DNA of 41,350 nt from an uncultured Lachnospiraceae bacterium (GCA_910577955.1 CAJTNC010000025.1:1-41350); one strand, 5' to 3'. Positions 15,012 to 23,113 are shown, counted from the first letter of the stretch. Notes: generated by a model not told the origin, from the sequence alone. Translations and numbers: made by a program.

Positions 15012-16502
15012 TTACATGCCGCCCCGCTTCTCCGAAAACGGATTCTCATACAACGAAACGTCTTCCAGTTCCTCCTCGATCCGCAGCAACTGATTATACT
15101 TGCAGACCCGGTCCGTCCGGCAGGGCGCTCCGGTTTTGATCTGGCCGGCATTCACCGCCACCGCGATATCGGCAATGATCGTATCCTCCGTCTCCCCGGA
15201 GCGGTGGGAGATCACTGCGTTGTACCCGCTTTTATGCGCCATCTCTATGGCTGCAAATGCTTCGGAGAGTGTGCCGATCTGATTGACTTTCACCAAAATA
15301 GCGTTGGCCGTATGCAGTCGGATCCCTGCCGCAAGCCTGCCGGTATTGGTGACAAAAAGATCGTCCCCCACAAGCTGTATTTTGTCCCCAAGTCTTTGTG
15401 TCAATTTCCGCCAGCCGTCCCAGTCATCCTCATGCAGTCCGTCCTCTATCGACGCGATGGGATACTTTTCACACAGTTCCTCGTAGAGCGCGATCATCTC
15501 GTCGGTGCTGCGAAGCACACTGGATTCCTTTGTATCGGAAGCGCTGACAGCCTCTCTTTTGCTGCTGTGCAAAGCCTTCGTCTCCCCGGGAAAATAGTAC
15601 ATACCGGCATCCTCCTGATACAGTTCGCTGGCCGCCACGTCAAGTGCGATCTTAATATCCTTTTCCGGCTGGTAACCGGCCGCCAGCACAGCTTTGATAA
15701 TATAGTCGAGCACTTCCTCCGGATTTTTTAAAGACGGCGCAAAACCGCCCTCATCCCCCACCGCTGTGGAAAGCCCGTCTTTCACCAAAATCTGTTTCAG
15801 TTTCTGATAAACCTCGGCGCAGATCCTAAGTCCCTCCGCAAAGTTCTTGGCCGCTACCGGCATGATCATAAACTCCTGAAAATCCACGGTATTGTCCGCG
15901 TGCTTGCCTCCGTTTAAAATATTCATCATCGGCACCGGCATTCTTTTTGCCGAAATTCCTCCCAGATAGCGAAACAACGGCATGTGAAGAGCTGCTGCCG
16001 CCGCCCTTGCCACGGCCATGGAAACGCTTAGAGTAGCGTTTGCCCCGAGCTTTTCTTTGTTTTCCGTACCGTCAGTATTGATCAGTATTTTATCGATCTC
16101 CTCCTGACACAAGGCATTTCTTCCAAGCAACGCCTCCCGCAGCACCGTGTTGACATTTCTCACCGCCTTCTGCACGCCTTTTCCCTGATATCTGCTCTCC
16201 TTGTCCCGCAGCTCCACCGCCTCAAAGCGTCCGGTGCTGGCTCCGGAGGGAACGGAGGCTCTGCCGGTATATAGTTTTCCCGACAGCGGATAGGGCGCTC
16301 CCACAGGACCGATACAGGCCCCTTTTCCTGCCGCCTCCTTGTGATTTCCGGCAGCCTCAGCCATATTCCGCCCGTTGATGCAGGCGCCGCCGAAAGCTTC
16401 TTCCCCGGCGATCACCGTCACTTCCGCCTCCACTGTGGGAGTTCCTCTGGAATCCAGAATCTCCCTTGCATGTACATCCATAATTCTCACTGTCAAAGAC
16501 AT
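15012..16502 (-). CDS. eno: Enolase with two extra segments
   Basis: Converts 2-phosphoglycerate to phosphoenolpyruvate. The start at 16502 is set by AAAGGAGG 5 bases upstream; a longer TTG-started frame has no ribosome site. The product has 496 residues, about 65 more than usual. Catalytic landmarks are present: SGASTG, AVGDEGGFAP, SIEDGL, VGDDLFVTN, VNQIG and SHRSGETED. The extra length lies in an insertion of about 40 residues (roughly 39-79) just before the SGAS catalytic loop, and one of about 20 residues before TDEMIALYEEL. Neither contains a stop codon or obvious repeat. It follows gpmI by 93 bases, with a strong hairpin over its ribosome site. Confidence 0.95.
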   Translation of the reverse strand: MSLTVRIMDVHAREILDSRGTPTVEAEVTVIAGEEAFGGACINGRNMAEAAGNHKEAAGKGACIGPVGAPYPLSGKLYTGRASVPSGASTGRFEAVELRDKESRYQGKGVQKAVRNVNTVLREALLGRNALCQEEIDKILINTDGTENKEKLGANATLSVSMAVARAAAAALHMPLFRYLGGISAKRMPVPMMNILNGGKHADNTVDFQEFMIMPVAAKNFAEGLRICAEVYQKLKQILVKDGLSTAVGDEGGFAPSLKNPEEVLDYIIKAVLAAGYQPEKDIKIALDVAASELYQEDAGMYYFPGETKALHSSKREAVSASDTKESSVLRSTDEMIALYEELCEKYPIASIEDGLHEDDWDGWRKLTQRLGDKIQLVGDDLFVTNTGRLAAGIRLHTANAILVKVNQIGTLSEAFAAIEMAHKSGYNAVISHRSGETEDTIIADIAVAVNAGQIKTGAPCRTDRVCKYNQLLRIEEELEDVSLYENPFSEKRGGM

Positions 16503-16506
16503 AAAA

Positions 16507-16551
16507 ACCTCCTTTAGAAATACGATTTCTTTTAGTATTTCCAAAGGAGGT
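16507..16551 (-). promoter_or_regulatory. 17-bp hairpin that sequesters the eno ribosome binding site
   Basis: In the mRNA the arm ACCTCCTTTGGAAATAC (16551-16535) pairs with GTATTTCTAAAGGAGGT (16523-16507) over 17 bp with one G-U pair; the loop has 11 bases. The 3' arm contains the entire AAAGGAGG ribosome site of eno, 5 bases before its ATG. The following TTTT is short, so weak terminator activity is possible as well. Confidence 0.85.
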
Positions 16552-16595
16552 CTGTTTATCCCTGTTTTCAGTTAACCTTTTGCAAATCGTCCGTC

Positions 16596-18143
16596 TTACT
16601 GTTTTTCCACAAGAAGAGATTTTCCTGTCATTTCCGCCGGCTGCTCCCTGCCCATGATCTGAATCAGTGTAGGCACGATATCCGCCAGACAACCACCCTC
16701 TCTCAGCGTATATTTCTCGTCATAATTGACAAGAATGAAAGGCACCTGATTGGTTGTGTGTGCGGTAAAGGGCGCGCCTGTCTCGTAATCCACAAGCTGC
16801 TCCGCATTGCCGTGATCCGCACAGATAAACAACACGCCTTCTACGGATTTCACCGCTTCCACCGCTCTTCCCACGCAGGAATCCACTGCTTCCACCGCTT
16901 TGATAGCCGCATCTTCCACGCCGGTATGACCTACCATATCCGGATTTGCAAAGTTGATAATCACCACATCATATTTGCCGCCTGTGATTGCCTCACAGAG
17001 TCTGTCGCATACCTCGTAGGCGCTCATCTCCGGCTTTAAGTCGTAGGTTGCCACTTCCTTCGGGGAATTTACTAAGATTCTGTCCTCACCCCCATTCGGT
17101 TTTTCCACGCCGCCGTTAAAGAAGAATGTCACATGGGCATACTTCTCTGTCTCCGCGATCCTCGCCTGCTTCATACCGTTTGCCGCCAGCCATTCTCCAA
17201 AGGTATTCGTCACAGCGATCTTCTCGAAAGCGACTTCCTTATTCGGTATCGTCGGATCGTAATCGGAGAAACATACATAAGTCAAATCGAGACGTTTTCC
17301 TCTCTCAAATCCCTTAAATTCATCGTCGCAGAAAGATCTGGTGATTTCTCTCGCCCTGTCCGGCCGGAAATTAAAAAACACCACGGAATCGCCGTCCTGA
17401 ATCGTAGCCACAGGCGCGCCGTTTTCCACGACAACAGTGGGTTTCACAAACTCGTCCGTCTCCCCTGCGTCATAGGAAGCCTGAATTCCCGCAGGTCCGC
17501 TCTGTGCCGTCTGCCCCTCGCCCTTTGTCAGCGCCACATAGGCTTTCTGTACTCTGTCGTAGTTATTGTCCCTGTCCATCGCATAGTAACGCCCTGTCAC
17601 GGAAGCGATCTTCCCGACGCCGATCTTTTTCATCTCCGCCTCCAGATCTTCCGCATAGCCTTTTCCGCTCTCCGGCGGTGTATCGCGCCCGTCCAAGAAA
17701 CAGTGCACATAAACTTTCTCAAGTCCGTTTTTCTTAGCCAGTTCAAGCAGCCCGTAAAGATGGGTATTATGACTGTGCACACCGCCGTCAGACAACAGAC
17801 CGAAGAAATGCAGCGCACTGTCATTTTTCTTACAGTTATTTACCGCGTCAAGCAATGCTCTATTCTCAAAAAAAGTGCCGTCCTGAATCTCTTTCGTGAT
17901 CCTTGTCAGTTCCTGATACACGATACGTCCCGCGCCCATGTTCAAGTGACCTACCTCGGAATTTCCCATCTGTCCCTCGGGAAGTCCCACCGCCATGCCG
18001 CTGGCATTTCCCCTCACAAAGGGATATTCTGCCATCAGTTTGTCCATGACAGGCGTATGAGCCTCCGCCACCGCGTTGTGCTCTTTGCTGTCGTTTAAGC
18101 CGTAACCGTCAAGAATCATTAAAACTACAGGTTTCTTACTCAT
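16596..18143 (-). CDS. gpmI: 2,3-bisphosphoglycerate-independent phosphoglycerate mutase
   Basis: A 515-residue two-manganese enzyme of the alkaline phosphatase superfamily that converts 3- to 2-phosphoglycerate. Asp12 (in LDGYG) and the phospho-accepting Ser62 (in MGNSEVGH) match the standard numbering. Later metal-site motifs GRDTPP, the RxYAMDRDN segment, NFANPDMVGHTG and CADHGNAEQ are all present. Length is typical. GAGGAG precedes the ATG. It is followed by eno in the same direction, the two consecutive steps of lower glycolysis, and preceded by the zinc-ribbon/SH3 gene with a 28-base gap. Confidence 0.97.
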   Translation of the reverse strand: MSKKPVVLMILDGYGLNDSKEHNAVAEAHTPVMDKLMAEYPFVRGNASGMAVGLPEGQMGNSEVGHLNMGAGRIVYQELTRITKEIQDGTFFENRALLDAVNNCKKNDSALHFFGLLSDGGVHSHNTHLYGLLELAKKNGLEKVYVHCFLDGRDTPPESGKGYAEDLEAEMKKIGVGKIASVTGRYYAMDRDNNYDRVQKAYVALTKGEGQTAQSGPAGIQASYDAGETDEFVKPTVVVENGAPVATIQDGDSVVFFNFRPDRAREITRSFCDDEFKGFERGKRLDLTYVCFSDYDPTIPNKEVAFEKIAVTNTFGEWLAANGMKQARIAETEKYAHVTFFFNGGVEKPNGGEDRILVNSPKEVATYDLKPEMSAYEVCDRLCEAITGGKYDVVIINFANPDMVGHTGVEDAAIKAVEAVDSCVGRAVEAVKSVEGVLFICADHGNAEQLVDYETGAPFTAHTTNQVPFILVNYDEKYTLREGGCLADIVPTLIQIMGREQPAEMTGKSLLVEKQ

Positions 18144-18171
18144 TTCTTCTCTCCTCTTTTCTATATTGCTT

Positions 18172-18939
18172 TTATTTTAAATCTTCCACATATTTTGCGG
18201 AGACATACCCCTCTTTTCCGTCCTCCACTTTAATATGATACCAAGCTTCGTCCACCAGCTCGTAATACTCATAAATATCGCCGGCTTTTGCCACCATAAG
18301 AACATTCGAATCTTCCTTGCTCGGTTTATTGCGGACATTGACATTGGAAAGAATCTGTATCCTGCCCTGAGTCTCCTCCGCGGACTGCTCGCCATCCTCG
18401 CCAACCTCTCCGTCAGCCTCCTGCCCCTGTTCTGTGGTTTCATCCGGTTGTCCGTAATTTGGCGTACGATTTTTCTGCCAGAAGATAAATCCGATCATCA
18501 ACGCCACCGCCACAACCGCAATACCGAGAATAATCGTGACCAGTTTCATTCTGGAACTGCCCGACTCCTCGTCGTCATCCTCTTCATCTTCTTCATAATC
18601 GTCATAATCTTCCACAGGACGAGGGCGCGGCGGCGGTGTGCGCCTTGCAGGTTCTTCCCCTTTGGGACGTTTCACAACAGCCTGCTTTGCCTCCATCAAA
18701 ATGGCCTGTTCTATCTGGTCAAAAGGAATATCTACAGTCCTTTGTCTGCTGAGCGGAATTTCTTCATCCTCCGGCACATCTTTCACCGGCGAACCGCATT
18801 TATGGCAGAAACGTTCCTCGTCCCGAAGTTCCTCCCCGCAATGGGAACAAAGCATCGGCTGACCCACTTTCTGCCCGCACTTCACACAAAATGTATCAGT
18901 ATCCAGTAAATCCGCCCCACACTTCCTGCATTTCATCAC
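18172..18939 (-). CDS. Zinc-ribbon, single-pass membrane, SH3-like domain protein
   Basis: A 255-residue protein of unknown role. Two zinc ribbons lie at the N terminus (CRKCGADLLDTDTFCVKCG and CSHCGEELRDEERFCHKCG). Then comes a proline- and acid-rich linker and one membrane helix at about 134-155, followed by a second acidic linker. A C-terminal bacterial SH3 domain follows (about 192-255, with VNVRNKPSKEDSNVLMVAKAGDIYEYYE and GYVSAKYVEDL). Such SH3 domains usually bind cell wall, so the C terminus is probably outside and the ribbons inside. AGGAGG lies 7 bases before the first ATG. A TATAAT box lies about 50 bases upstream without a good -35. It is read toward gpmI. Confidence 0.85.
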   Translation of the reverse strand: MMKCRKCGADLLDTDTFCVKCGQKVGQPMLCSHCGEELRDEERFCHKCGSPVKDVPEDEEIPLSRQRTVDIPFDQIEQAILMEAKQAVVKRPKGEEPARRTPPPRPRPVEDYDDYEEDEEDDDEESGSSRMKLVTIILGIAVVAVALMIGFIFWQKNRTPNYGQPDETTEQGQEADGEVGEDGEQSAEETQGRIQILSNVNVRNKPSKEDSNVLMVAKAGDIYEYYELVDEAWYHIKVEDGKEGYVSAKYVEDLK

Positions 18940-19114
18940 AGTACCTCCTGCTTTTTGCTTCGATGAGTGAAGCTATTCTTCATTATTATAATGCCTGTCG
19001 GAGATTTTTACTACCCATTCCTTCTAAAAATAAATGAATTTTTTATTATTTTTTCTTTATCCTGTTTTTCATAAAAGAAAACTTATCAAAGCATGAAAGA
19101 TGTCAAAAACCATA

Positions 19115-19144
19115 TTGAACAGATTATATCCCTCATGCTATAGT
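19115..19144 (+). promoter_or_regulatory. Promoter of the YitT-family gene
   Basis: TTGAAC (19115-19120) and TATAGT (19139-19144) are 18 bases apart on the plus strand, about 35 bases before the ATG, which has AAAGGAG at a normal distance. It is divergent from the zinc-ribbon gene. Confidence 0.7.
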
Positions 19145-19178
19145 AAAAAACATAGTAATTTTATAAAGGAGCGCACGC

Positions 19179-20102
19179 ATGAAAAAATATTCGTTGAAAT
19201 CTATTTGCCAAAAAGGCCGGACATATTTTTTAACCGTTTTAGGCACACTGCACATCTTAAATTTCCTGTTCCTGACTGCAGCAGGCATCATCAATGCCTT
19301 CGGCGTGGTCATGTTCCTTGCGCCGGTAAAGCTATTTGACAGCGGTATATCGGGCACTTCCATGCTTGTTTCCCAACAGACGCCCGTCTGGTGCAGCCTG
19401 TCATTGATCCTGATACTGCTCAATATACCGATTTTTCTGTTTGGACTGAAAAAGGAGGGGCCGGCATTTACCATCTATTCCATTTTCGCTGTACTGGTGT
19501 ATTCCGTTACCGCGTGGATCATTACGGACATCCTGCCTGTGGATGTAACCATTGCCTCTCCCCTCGCGGAGACGGATCTGTTTTTGTGCGCTGTTTTCGG
19601 CGGCATCATCTCAGGCTGCGGCAGCGGCCTCACCGTACGGTTTGGCGGTGCGATTGACGGTATCGACGTTCTTGGCGTCATGTTTTCTAAGCGTCTGGGT
19701 TTAAGTCTGGGAAGTTTTGTAATGATCTACAATGTGTTTTTATATATTATCTGCGGCATCGTGCTCGGAAGCTGGATCCTGCCTCTTTATTCTATTGTCA
19801 CCTATGCAACAGCCTCCAAAACCGTGGATTTCTTTGTGGAGGGCTTCGACCGCTCCAAGGCAGCATTTATCATCACAACAAAAGAAAAAGACGTCTGCCG
19901 CGCCCTCTCCGAAACATTTGAAAACGGATTGACCATTATTGATGCAAAGGGATATTACTCCAACTCTCCTAAGACGATGATCTACTTTGTCGTAAACCGC
20001 TTTCAGGTAGGCAAAATGAAAAATCTGGTACATAAGATCGATCCGAAAGCCTATATTGCTATCAATGAAGTGGCGGACATTTTCCCCGCCAATCTGGAAT
20101 AG
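19179..20102 (+). CDS. YitT-family membrane protein (DUF161 plus DUF2179)
   Basis: A 307-residue integral membrane protein, one of the few rightward genes of the chromosomal part. Five or so hydrophobic segments occupy about 18-215, with the family motif FGGAIDGIDVLGVMFSKRLGLSLG. The C-terminal cytoplasmic domain of about 90 residues (DRSKAAFIITTKEKDVC, GLTIIDAKGYYSNSPKTMIYFVV) is the DUF2179 ligand-binding-like fold. The biochemical role of the family is unsettled. It has its own promoter and terminator and is therefore a monocistronic unit inside the glycolytic region. Confidence 0.92.
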   Translation: MKKYSLKSICQKGRTYFLTVLGTLHILNFLFLTAAGIINAFGVVMFLAPVKLFDSGISGTSMLVSQQTPVWCSLSLILILLNIPIFLFGLKKEGPAFTIYSIFAVLVYSVTAWIITDILPVDVTIASPLAETDLFLCAVFGGIISGCGSGLTVRFGGAIDGIDVLGVMFSKRLGLSLGSFVMIYNVFLYIICGIVLGSWILPLYSIVTYATASKTVDFFVEGFDRSKAAFIITTKEKDVCRALSETFENGLTIIDAKGYYSNSPKTMIYFVVNRFQVGKMKNLVHKIDPKAYIAINEVADIFPANLE

Positions 20103-20137
20103 ATGACCGCACGGCGCCTCATCCGTACAAAAAAAAC

Positions 20138-20171
20138 ACTGGATATAGGGGTTCTATTTCCTATATCCAGT
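20138..20171 (+). terminator. Bidirectional terminator between the YitT-family gene and the AT-rich lipoprotein gene
   Basis: ACTGGATATAGG (20138-20149) and CCTATATCCAGT (20160-20171) form a perfect 12-bp stem. It is followed by ATTTTT on the plus strand and by a long T run on the minus strand, so it can end both convergent transcripts. Confidence 0.92.
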
Positions 20172-20208
20172 ATTTTTCAAAAAATATTTTATAACTAAAA
20201 TACATTTC

Positions 20209-21066
20209 TTAATCTTTATGATATCTTAAAAAAATATATATATCAAAATCTCCTGATGTATCAGGATTTTGTTCTGTCAATCCAAAATAAAAATCCATTT
20301 TATGAATTCCATCAGGCCCCCATAGCATGTAAGTAATTAACGATTCATAAGTTCCTTTCAGTTTGCTTCCGTCTAAGTTTATTGTCCATGTTTCAGGTCT
20401 AATGCCTTGTGCAACATCAGACGAAAAATCTACTCCAATTATTTCAGATGCATCCTGCATAAGATCATAAAATTCTTCTATTGTATATGTTTTATCTTCA
20501 TCAAATAACTCAATTACTTCATTATAAATTCTATCTTCTTCTGTTACTGTTTTTTCTACCATTTGTTCTTCTGTTATTGCATAATTTGATTTAGATTCAT
20601 CATAATCAGAATTTGCAAGAAAATCTTCAACTTTTATAATTAAATAAGTATTCGGCTGTTCTTCATCAAAATGAAGCTGTATCCATTCTGATGAAGAATC
20701 AGAAGCAAAAACATTAATTGGTATATTCTCTTTTGTATATCCGACTTTAGTAACCCCTCCTTCTCTTCTTGAATACAAATCAATAGAATTTGTTAGTTCC
20801 CAATCTCCACAATAAATTCCCTCAATATCTAAATTATCTAAATTACATGGAATTACTTTATCTGAATCATATATTTCTGCAACATAGAAATATTCAAATT
20901 CCTCATATTCTATATTATCTTCTTCATTTGTTTCTTCCTGCTCAACCTCTGCACTAGCTTCCTGTTGTGGTTCTTCCTGTTTTGTATCTCTACCACTTCC
21001 ACCACATCCAAACAAACTTAAAGATAATGCCAGACTAAGTAATAATGTAACTGTTCTTTTTTTCAT
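20209..21066 (-). CDS. AT-rich lipoprotein of unknown function
   Basis: A 285-residue exported lipoprotein. The start at 21066 is chosen because MKKRTVTLLLSLALSLSLFGC is a complete lipoprotein signal with the lipobox Cys at residue 21; a longer frame to 21141 runs through the promoter and operator. An acidic Glu/Gln-rich linker follows, then a globular domain with no family I recognise; it is acidic, with FYFGL and FDIYIFLRYHK strands at the end. Base composition is far more AT-rich than the neighbouring genes, which suggests transfer. A near-consensus promoter and an operator-like palindrome lie upstream, and similar palindromes precede the small HTH gene at 21385, so the two probably form one regulatory module. 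Confidence 0.82.
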   Translation of the reverse strand: MKKRTVTLLLSLALSLSLFGCGGSGRDTKQEEPQQEASAEVEQEETNEEDNIEYEEFEYFYVAEIYDSDKVIPCNLDNLDIEGIYCGDWELTNSIDLYSRREGGVTKVGYTKENIPINVFASDSSSEWIQLHFDEEQPNTYLIIKVEDFLANSDYDESKSNYAITEEQMVEKTVTEEDRIYNEVIELFDEDKTYTIEEFYDLMQDASEIIGVDFSSDVAQGIRPETWTINLDGSKLKGTYESLITYMLWGPDGIHKMDFYFGLTEQNPDTSGDFDIYIFLRYHKD

Positions 21067-21096
21067 TTTGTCACTTTCTCCCTCTGTAGTATTTCC

Positions 21097-21113
21097 ATCC
21101 CTGTTTTTAGGTA
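21097..21113. promoter_or_regulatory. Operator-like palindrome downstream of the lipoprotein promoter
   Basis: ATCCCTGTTTTTAGGTA resembles the ACCTGTTTTCAGGT palindrome found upstream of the HTH gene. It lies between the predicted start site (about 21125) and the lipoprotein start codon, where a bound protein would block elongation. Confidence 0.55.
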
Positions 21114-21131
21114 CTGCCACATACCTAGAGC

Positions 21132-21160
21132 AGTATACCACCCTTTTATAGAAATTTCAA
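21132..21160 (-). promoter_or_regulatory. Promoter of the AT-rich lipoprotein gene
   Basis: Minus-strand TTGAAA (21155-21160) and TATACT (21132-21137) are exactly 17 bases apart. The start codon is about 60 bases farther on. An inverted repeat TACTGC/GCAGTA (21112-21135) overlaps the -10 region. Confidence 0.8.
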
Positions 21161-21289
21161 CGCAAAAAATTTGTATATTGTGAAACACTTTACAAATTTT
21201 ACTTAATAATATATTATCTGATTCATTACAAACAGAATGTTTTTTATTCTCTTCTTCAATTTTCTCCTTTTCCTTAAATATTATATTAG

Positions 21290-21349
21290 TACCTGTTTTC
21301 AGGTCTGTACCTGTTTTTATACTCTACGATAGTACCCATTTTAAGGGTA
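21290..21349. promoter_or_regulatory. Cluster of three operator-like palindromes upstream of the HTH gene
   Basis: ACCTGTTTTCAGGT (21291-21304, perfect arms), GTACCTGTTTTTATAC (21307-21322) and TACCCATTTTAAGGGTA (21333-21349) share the pattern TACCyrTTTTnAgGgTa. TATACT at 21318-21323 is a possible -10 box overlapping the second site. The copies begin 18 and 25 bases apart. The arrangement is typical of autoregulation by a Cro/CI-like repressor; the binding protein is inferred. Confidence 0.6.
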
Positions 21350-21384
21350 TATTATTAGAAAATCAAGTACAAGGGAAGAAAAAG

Positions 21385-21621
21385 ATGATAAAATTTGATA
21401 AGCTGTTTAAAATTTTTGAAGAACGAGGAATAACTCAATATCACCTTTACACATATAAAGGAATCAGCCGCTCTCAACTACAGAGACTCAAAACAGGAAA
21501 TGTCAATGTAAATACTCTTAACAACATTCTAAATATTTTAGGAGATTGCACTTTAGATGATATATGTGAGTTTGTTCCCGATCCGACAAAAGACAAAAAG
21601 AAAAAGAGGCTGCCGCACTAA
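21385..21621 (+). CDS. Small Cro/CI-type helix-turn-helix regulator
   Basis: A 78-residue DNA-binding protein. Residues about 5-65 form an XRE-type HTH: DKLFKIFEERGITQYHLYTYKGISRSQLQRLKTGN is helix 1 through the recognition helix, and LNNILNILGDCTLDDICEFV completes the domain. A basic tail ends the protein. AAGGGAAG precedes the ATG. It is AT-rich like the divergent lipoprotein gene. Operator-like palindromes lie just upstream of it and beside the lipoprotein promoter, so it probably represses itself and that gene. The terminator overlaps its stop codon. Confidence 0.85.
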   Translation: MIKFDKLFKIFEERGITQYHLYTYKGISRSQLQRLKTGNVNVNTLNNILNILGDCTLDDICEFVPDPTKDKKKKRLPH

Positions 21622-21639
21622 TTACTTAGTGCGACAGCC
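21608..21639 (+). terminator. Bidirectional terminator between the HTH gene and tpiA
   Basis: GGCTG-C-CGCACTAA and TTAGTGCG-A-CAGCC form a 13-bp stem with one mismatch and a 4-base loop. On the plus strand CTTTTT follows shortly after; on the minus strand TCTTTTTC follows. The stem includes the HTH stop codon. Confidence 0.85.
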
Positions 21640-21671
21640 CCGTGCTTTTTCATTGTTCACTTTGCTTCTTA

Positions 21672-22418
21672 TTAATAGTTTACAATCTTACCGAAATCCG
21701 CTTTCAGGGACGCGCCGCCCACAAGGCCGCCGTCGATATCAGGCTGTGCGAACAGTTCCGCCGCATTGCTTCCGTTTACGGAGCCGCCGTACTGAATGCG
21801 AACCGCCTCTGCCGTAGCTTCATCATAAATTTCAGCGATGCAGTCGCGGATTCCTTTGCAGACTTCCTGAGCCTGTTCCGTTGTAGCTGTCTTACCGGTG
21901 CCGATCGCCCAGATCGGCTCGTAAGCGATTACCATTTCCTTCACCTGATCAGCGCTCACGCCAACGAGATCGGATTTGATCTGGAAACGGATCCAGTCCA
22001 TGGTAACTCCCATCTCTCTCTGCTCCAGAGATTCGCCGCAGCAAAGAATCGGTGTAAGACCTGCTTCAAAAGCCTTTTTGACTTTCTTATTTAACAGCGC
22101 GTCGTCCTCTTTGAAGTAATCACGTCTCTCGGAATGGCCGATGATCACATATTTTACACCTGCATCCACCAGCATAGCCGCTGAAATCTCGCCTGTGTAA
22201 GCGCCCTTTTCCTCGAAATACATATTCTCTGCGCCCACTGCCACATTTGTGCCTTTTACGGCTTCCACCACCGGAACAATGTCAACTGCCGGTACGCAGT
22301 AAACCACGTCCACGCTGTCGGATTTTACCAGATCTTTTAATTCTTCACAAAGAGCCACCGCCTGACTGGGTGTCATGTTCATCTTCCAGTTTCCGGCCAC
22401 AATTTTTCTTCTTGCCAT
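21672..22418 (-). CDS. tpiA: Triosephosphate isomerase
   Basis: A 248-residue TIM barrel that interconverts dihydroxyacetone phosphate and glyceraldehyde 3-phosphate. With the start at 22418 the catalytic residues fall at canonical numbers: Asn10 and Lys12 in GNWKMN, His95 in IIGHSERR and Glu167 in AYEPIWAIGTG. A GTG seven codons upstream overlaps the ribosome site and is rejected. The C-terminal QYGGSV and GGASL phosphate-binding segments are intact. It is the last gene of the gap-pgk-(membrane protein)-tpiA run and ends at the bidirectional terminator. Confidence 0.97.
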   Translation of the reverse strand: MARRKIVAGNWKMNMTPSQAVALCEELKDLVKSDSVDVVYCVPAVDIVPVVEAVKGTNVAVGAENMYFEEKGAYTGEISAAMLVDAGVKYVIIGHSERRDYFKEDDALLNKKVKKAFEAGLTPILCCGESLEQREMGVTMDWIRFQIKSDLVGVSADQVKEMVIAYEPIWAIGTGKTATTEQAQEVCKGIRDCIAEIYDEATAEAVRIQYGGSVNGSNAAELFAQPDIDGGLVGGASLKADFGKIVNY

Positions 22419-22445
22419 TTTCCTTTTTCTCCTTTTCACCGGACT

Positions 22446-22468
22446 CTCTGCGGAAACACACCGCAGAG
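22446..22468 (-). promoter_or_regulatory. Hairpin upstream of tpiA
   Basis: CTCTGCGG and CCGCAGAG form a perfect 8-bp stem with a 7-base loop, ending just before the tpiA ribosome site. No T run follows, so it is more likely an mRNA-stability or processing element than a terminator. Confidence 0.5.
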
Positions 22469-22552
22469 ATATCCACTATTATCTTCTTTTACCACGCTTA
22501 CATAAATTCTGCTGATAAGTATTGGGTGCTCCCCTTCGTCGGTTACAACCGC

Positions 22553-23113
22553 TTAGCGCTGTCCGCCGATCCCCTGCGCCGCATTGCGGGCGTTGATGTC
22601 ATCAGTCCACTTCTTTTCCTTCTTATTGCTCACAAGCAGCGCAATACCGATAATCAGCATAAGCGCTCCGATTCCGCCGATCACTACGCCGACAACAGTG
22701 CCGCCTTTTGTAGCAGTGGAAAGTATGACATCCATGCCTTCCATCATCAGTTCAGGCGCGATGGGAACATAATTCGCGTCGTTAAGCCTGTAAGGATCGT
22801 AACATACCTCAACGGTACTGCCAACGCCATAGTTGTCGCTCACTACCATCATACTGAAGTAATAATATGAACCGTCTTCCTCACAGTAAAACTCAATGGT
22901 AGCCATACTCTCACTGTCGATATCCGTGATCTCTCCGTAGGTAGATACGCCTGTCTGTCTTGCGTCTTCTATCTGCCGCTCCACTTCCGCCATCGCGTCA
23001 TCCATAGAGCCGTTCATCAGACCGAAAAGCCCGCCTACCGCCAAACCAATCACCAGACCGATCGTACCAAAAATAATTAAAATAATTCCACCTATCTTTT
23101 TTCCTTTACTCAT
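22553..23113 (-). CDS. Two-helix membrane protein, DUF3592-like
   Basis: A 186-residue protein with a membrane helix near each end (about 8-33 and 137-162) and an intervening extracytoplasmic domain. That domain has the pattern of DUF3592 proteins: a strand-rich segment (TYGEITDID, ATIEFYCEEDGSYYYFSMMVV) and VGSTVEVCYDPYRLNDANYVP. The function of the family is unknown. GAGGAG precedes the ATG. The gene lies between pgk and tpiA with no visible promoter of its own, so it seems to be expressed with glycolysis. Nothing ties it directly to sugar metabolism. Confidence 0.82.
   Translation of the reverse strand: MSKGKKIGGIILIIFGTIGLVIGLAVGGLFGLMNGSMDDAMAEVERQIEDARQTGVSTYGEITDIDSESMATIEFYCEEDGSYYYFSMMVVSDNYGVGSTVEVCYDPYRLNDANYVPIAPELMMEGMDVILSTATKGGTVVGVVIGGIGALMLIIGIALLVSNKKEKKWTDDINARNAAQGIGGQR

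Noticed and set aside
15009..15731. 240-codon plus-strand frame opposite eno
   Set aside because: Antisense to enolase motifs; no start context.
16503..16544. Longer enolase start (TTG at 16544)
   Set aside because: It would translate through the hairpin and has no ribosome site, while the ATG at 16502 has a perfect one.
17133..18098. 321-codon open frame on the plus strand opposite gpmI
   Set aside because: It lies wholly antisense to a clear phosphoglycerate mutase, has no ribosome site and a composition typical of a complementary-strand shadow.
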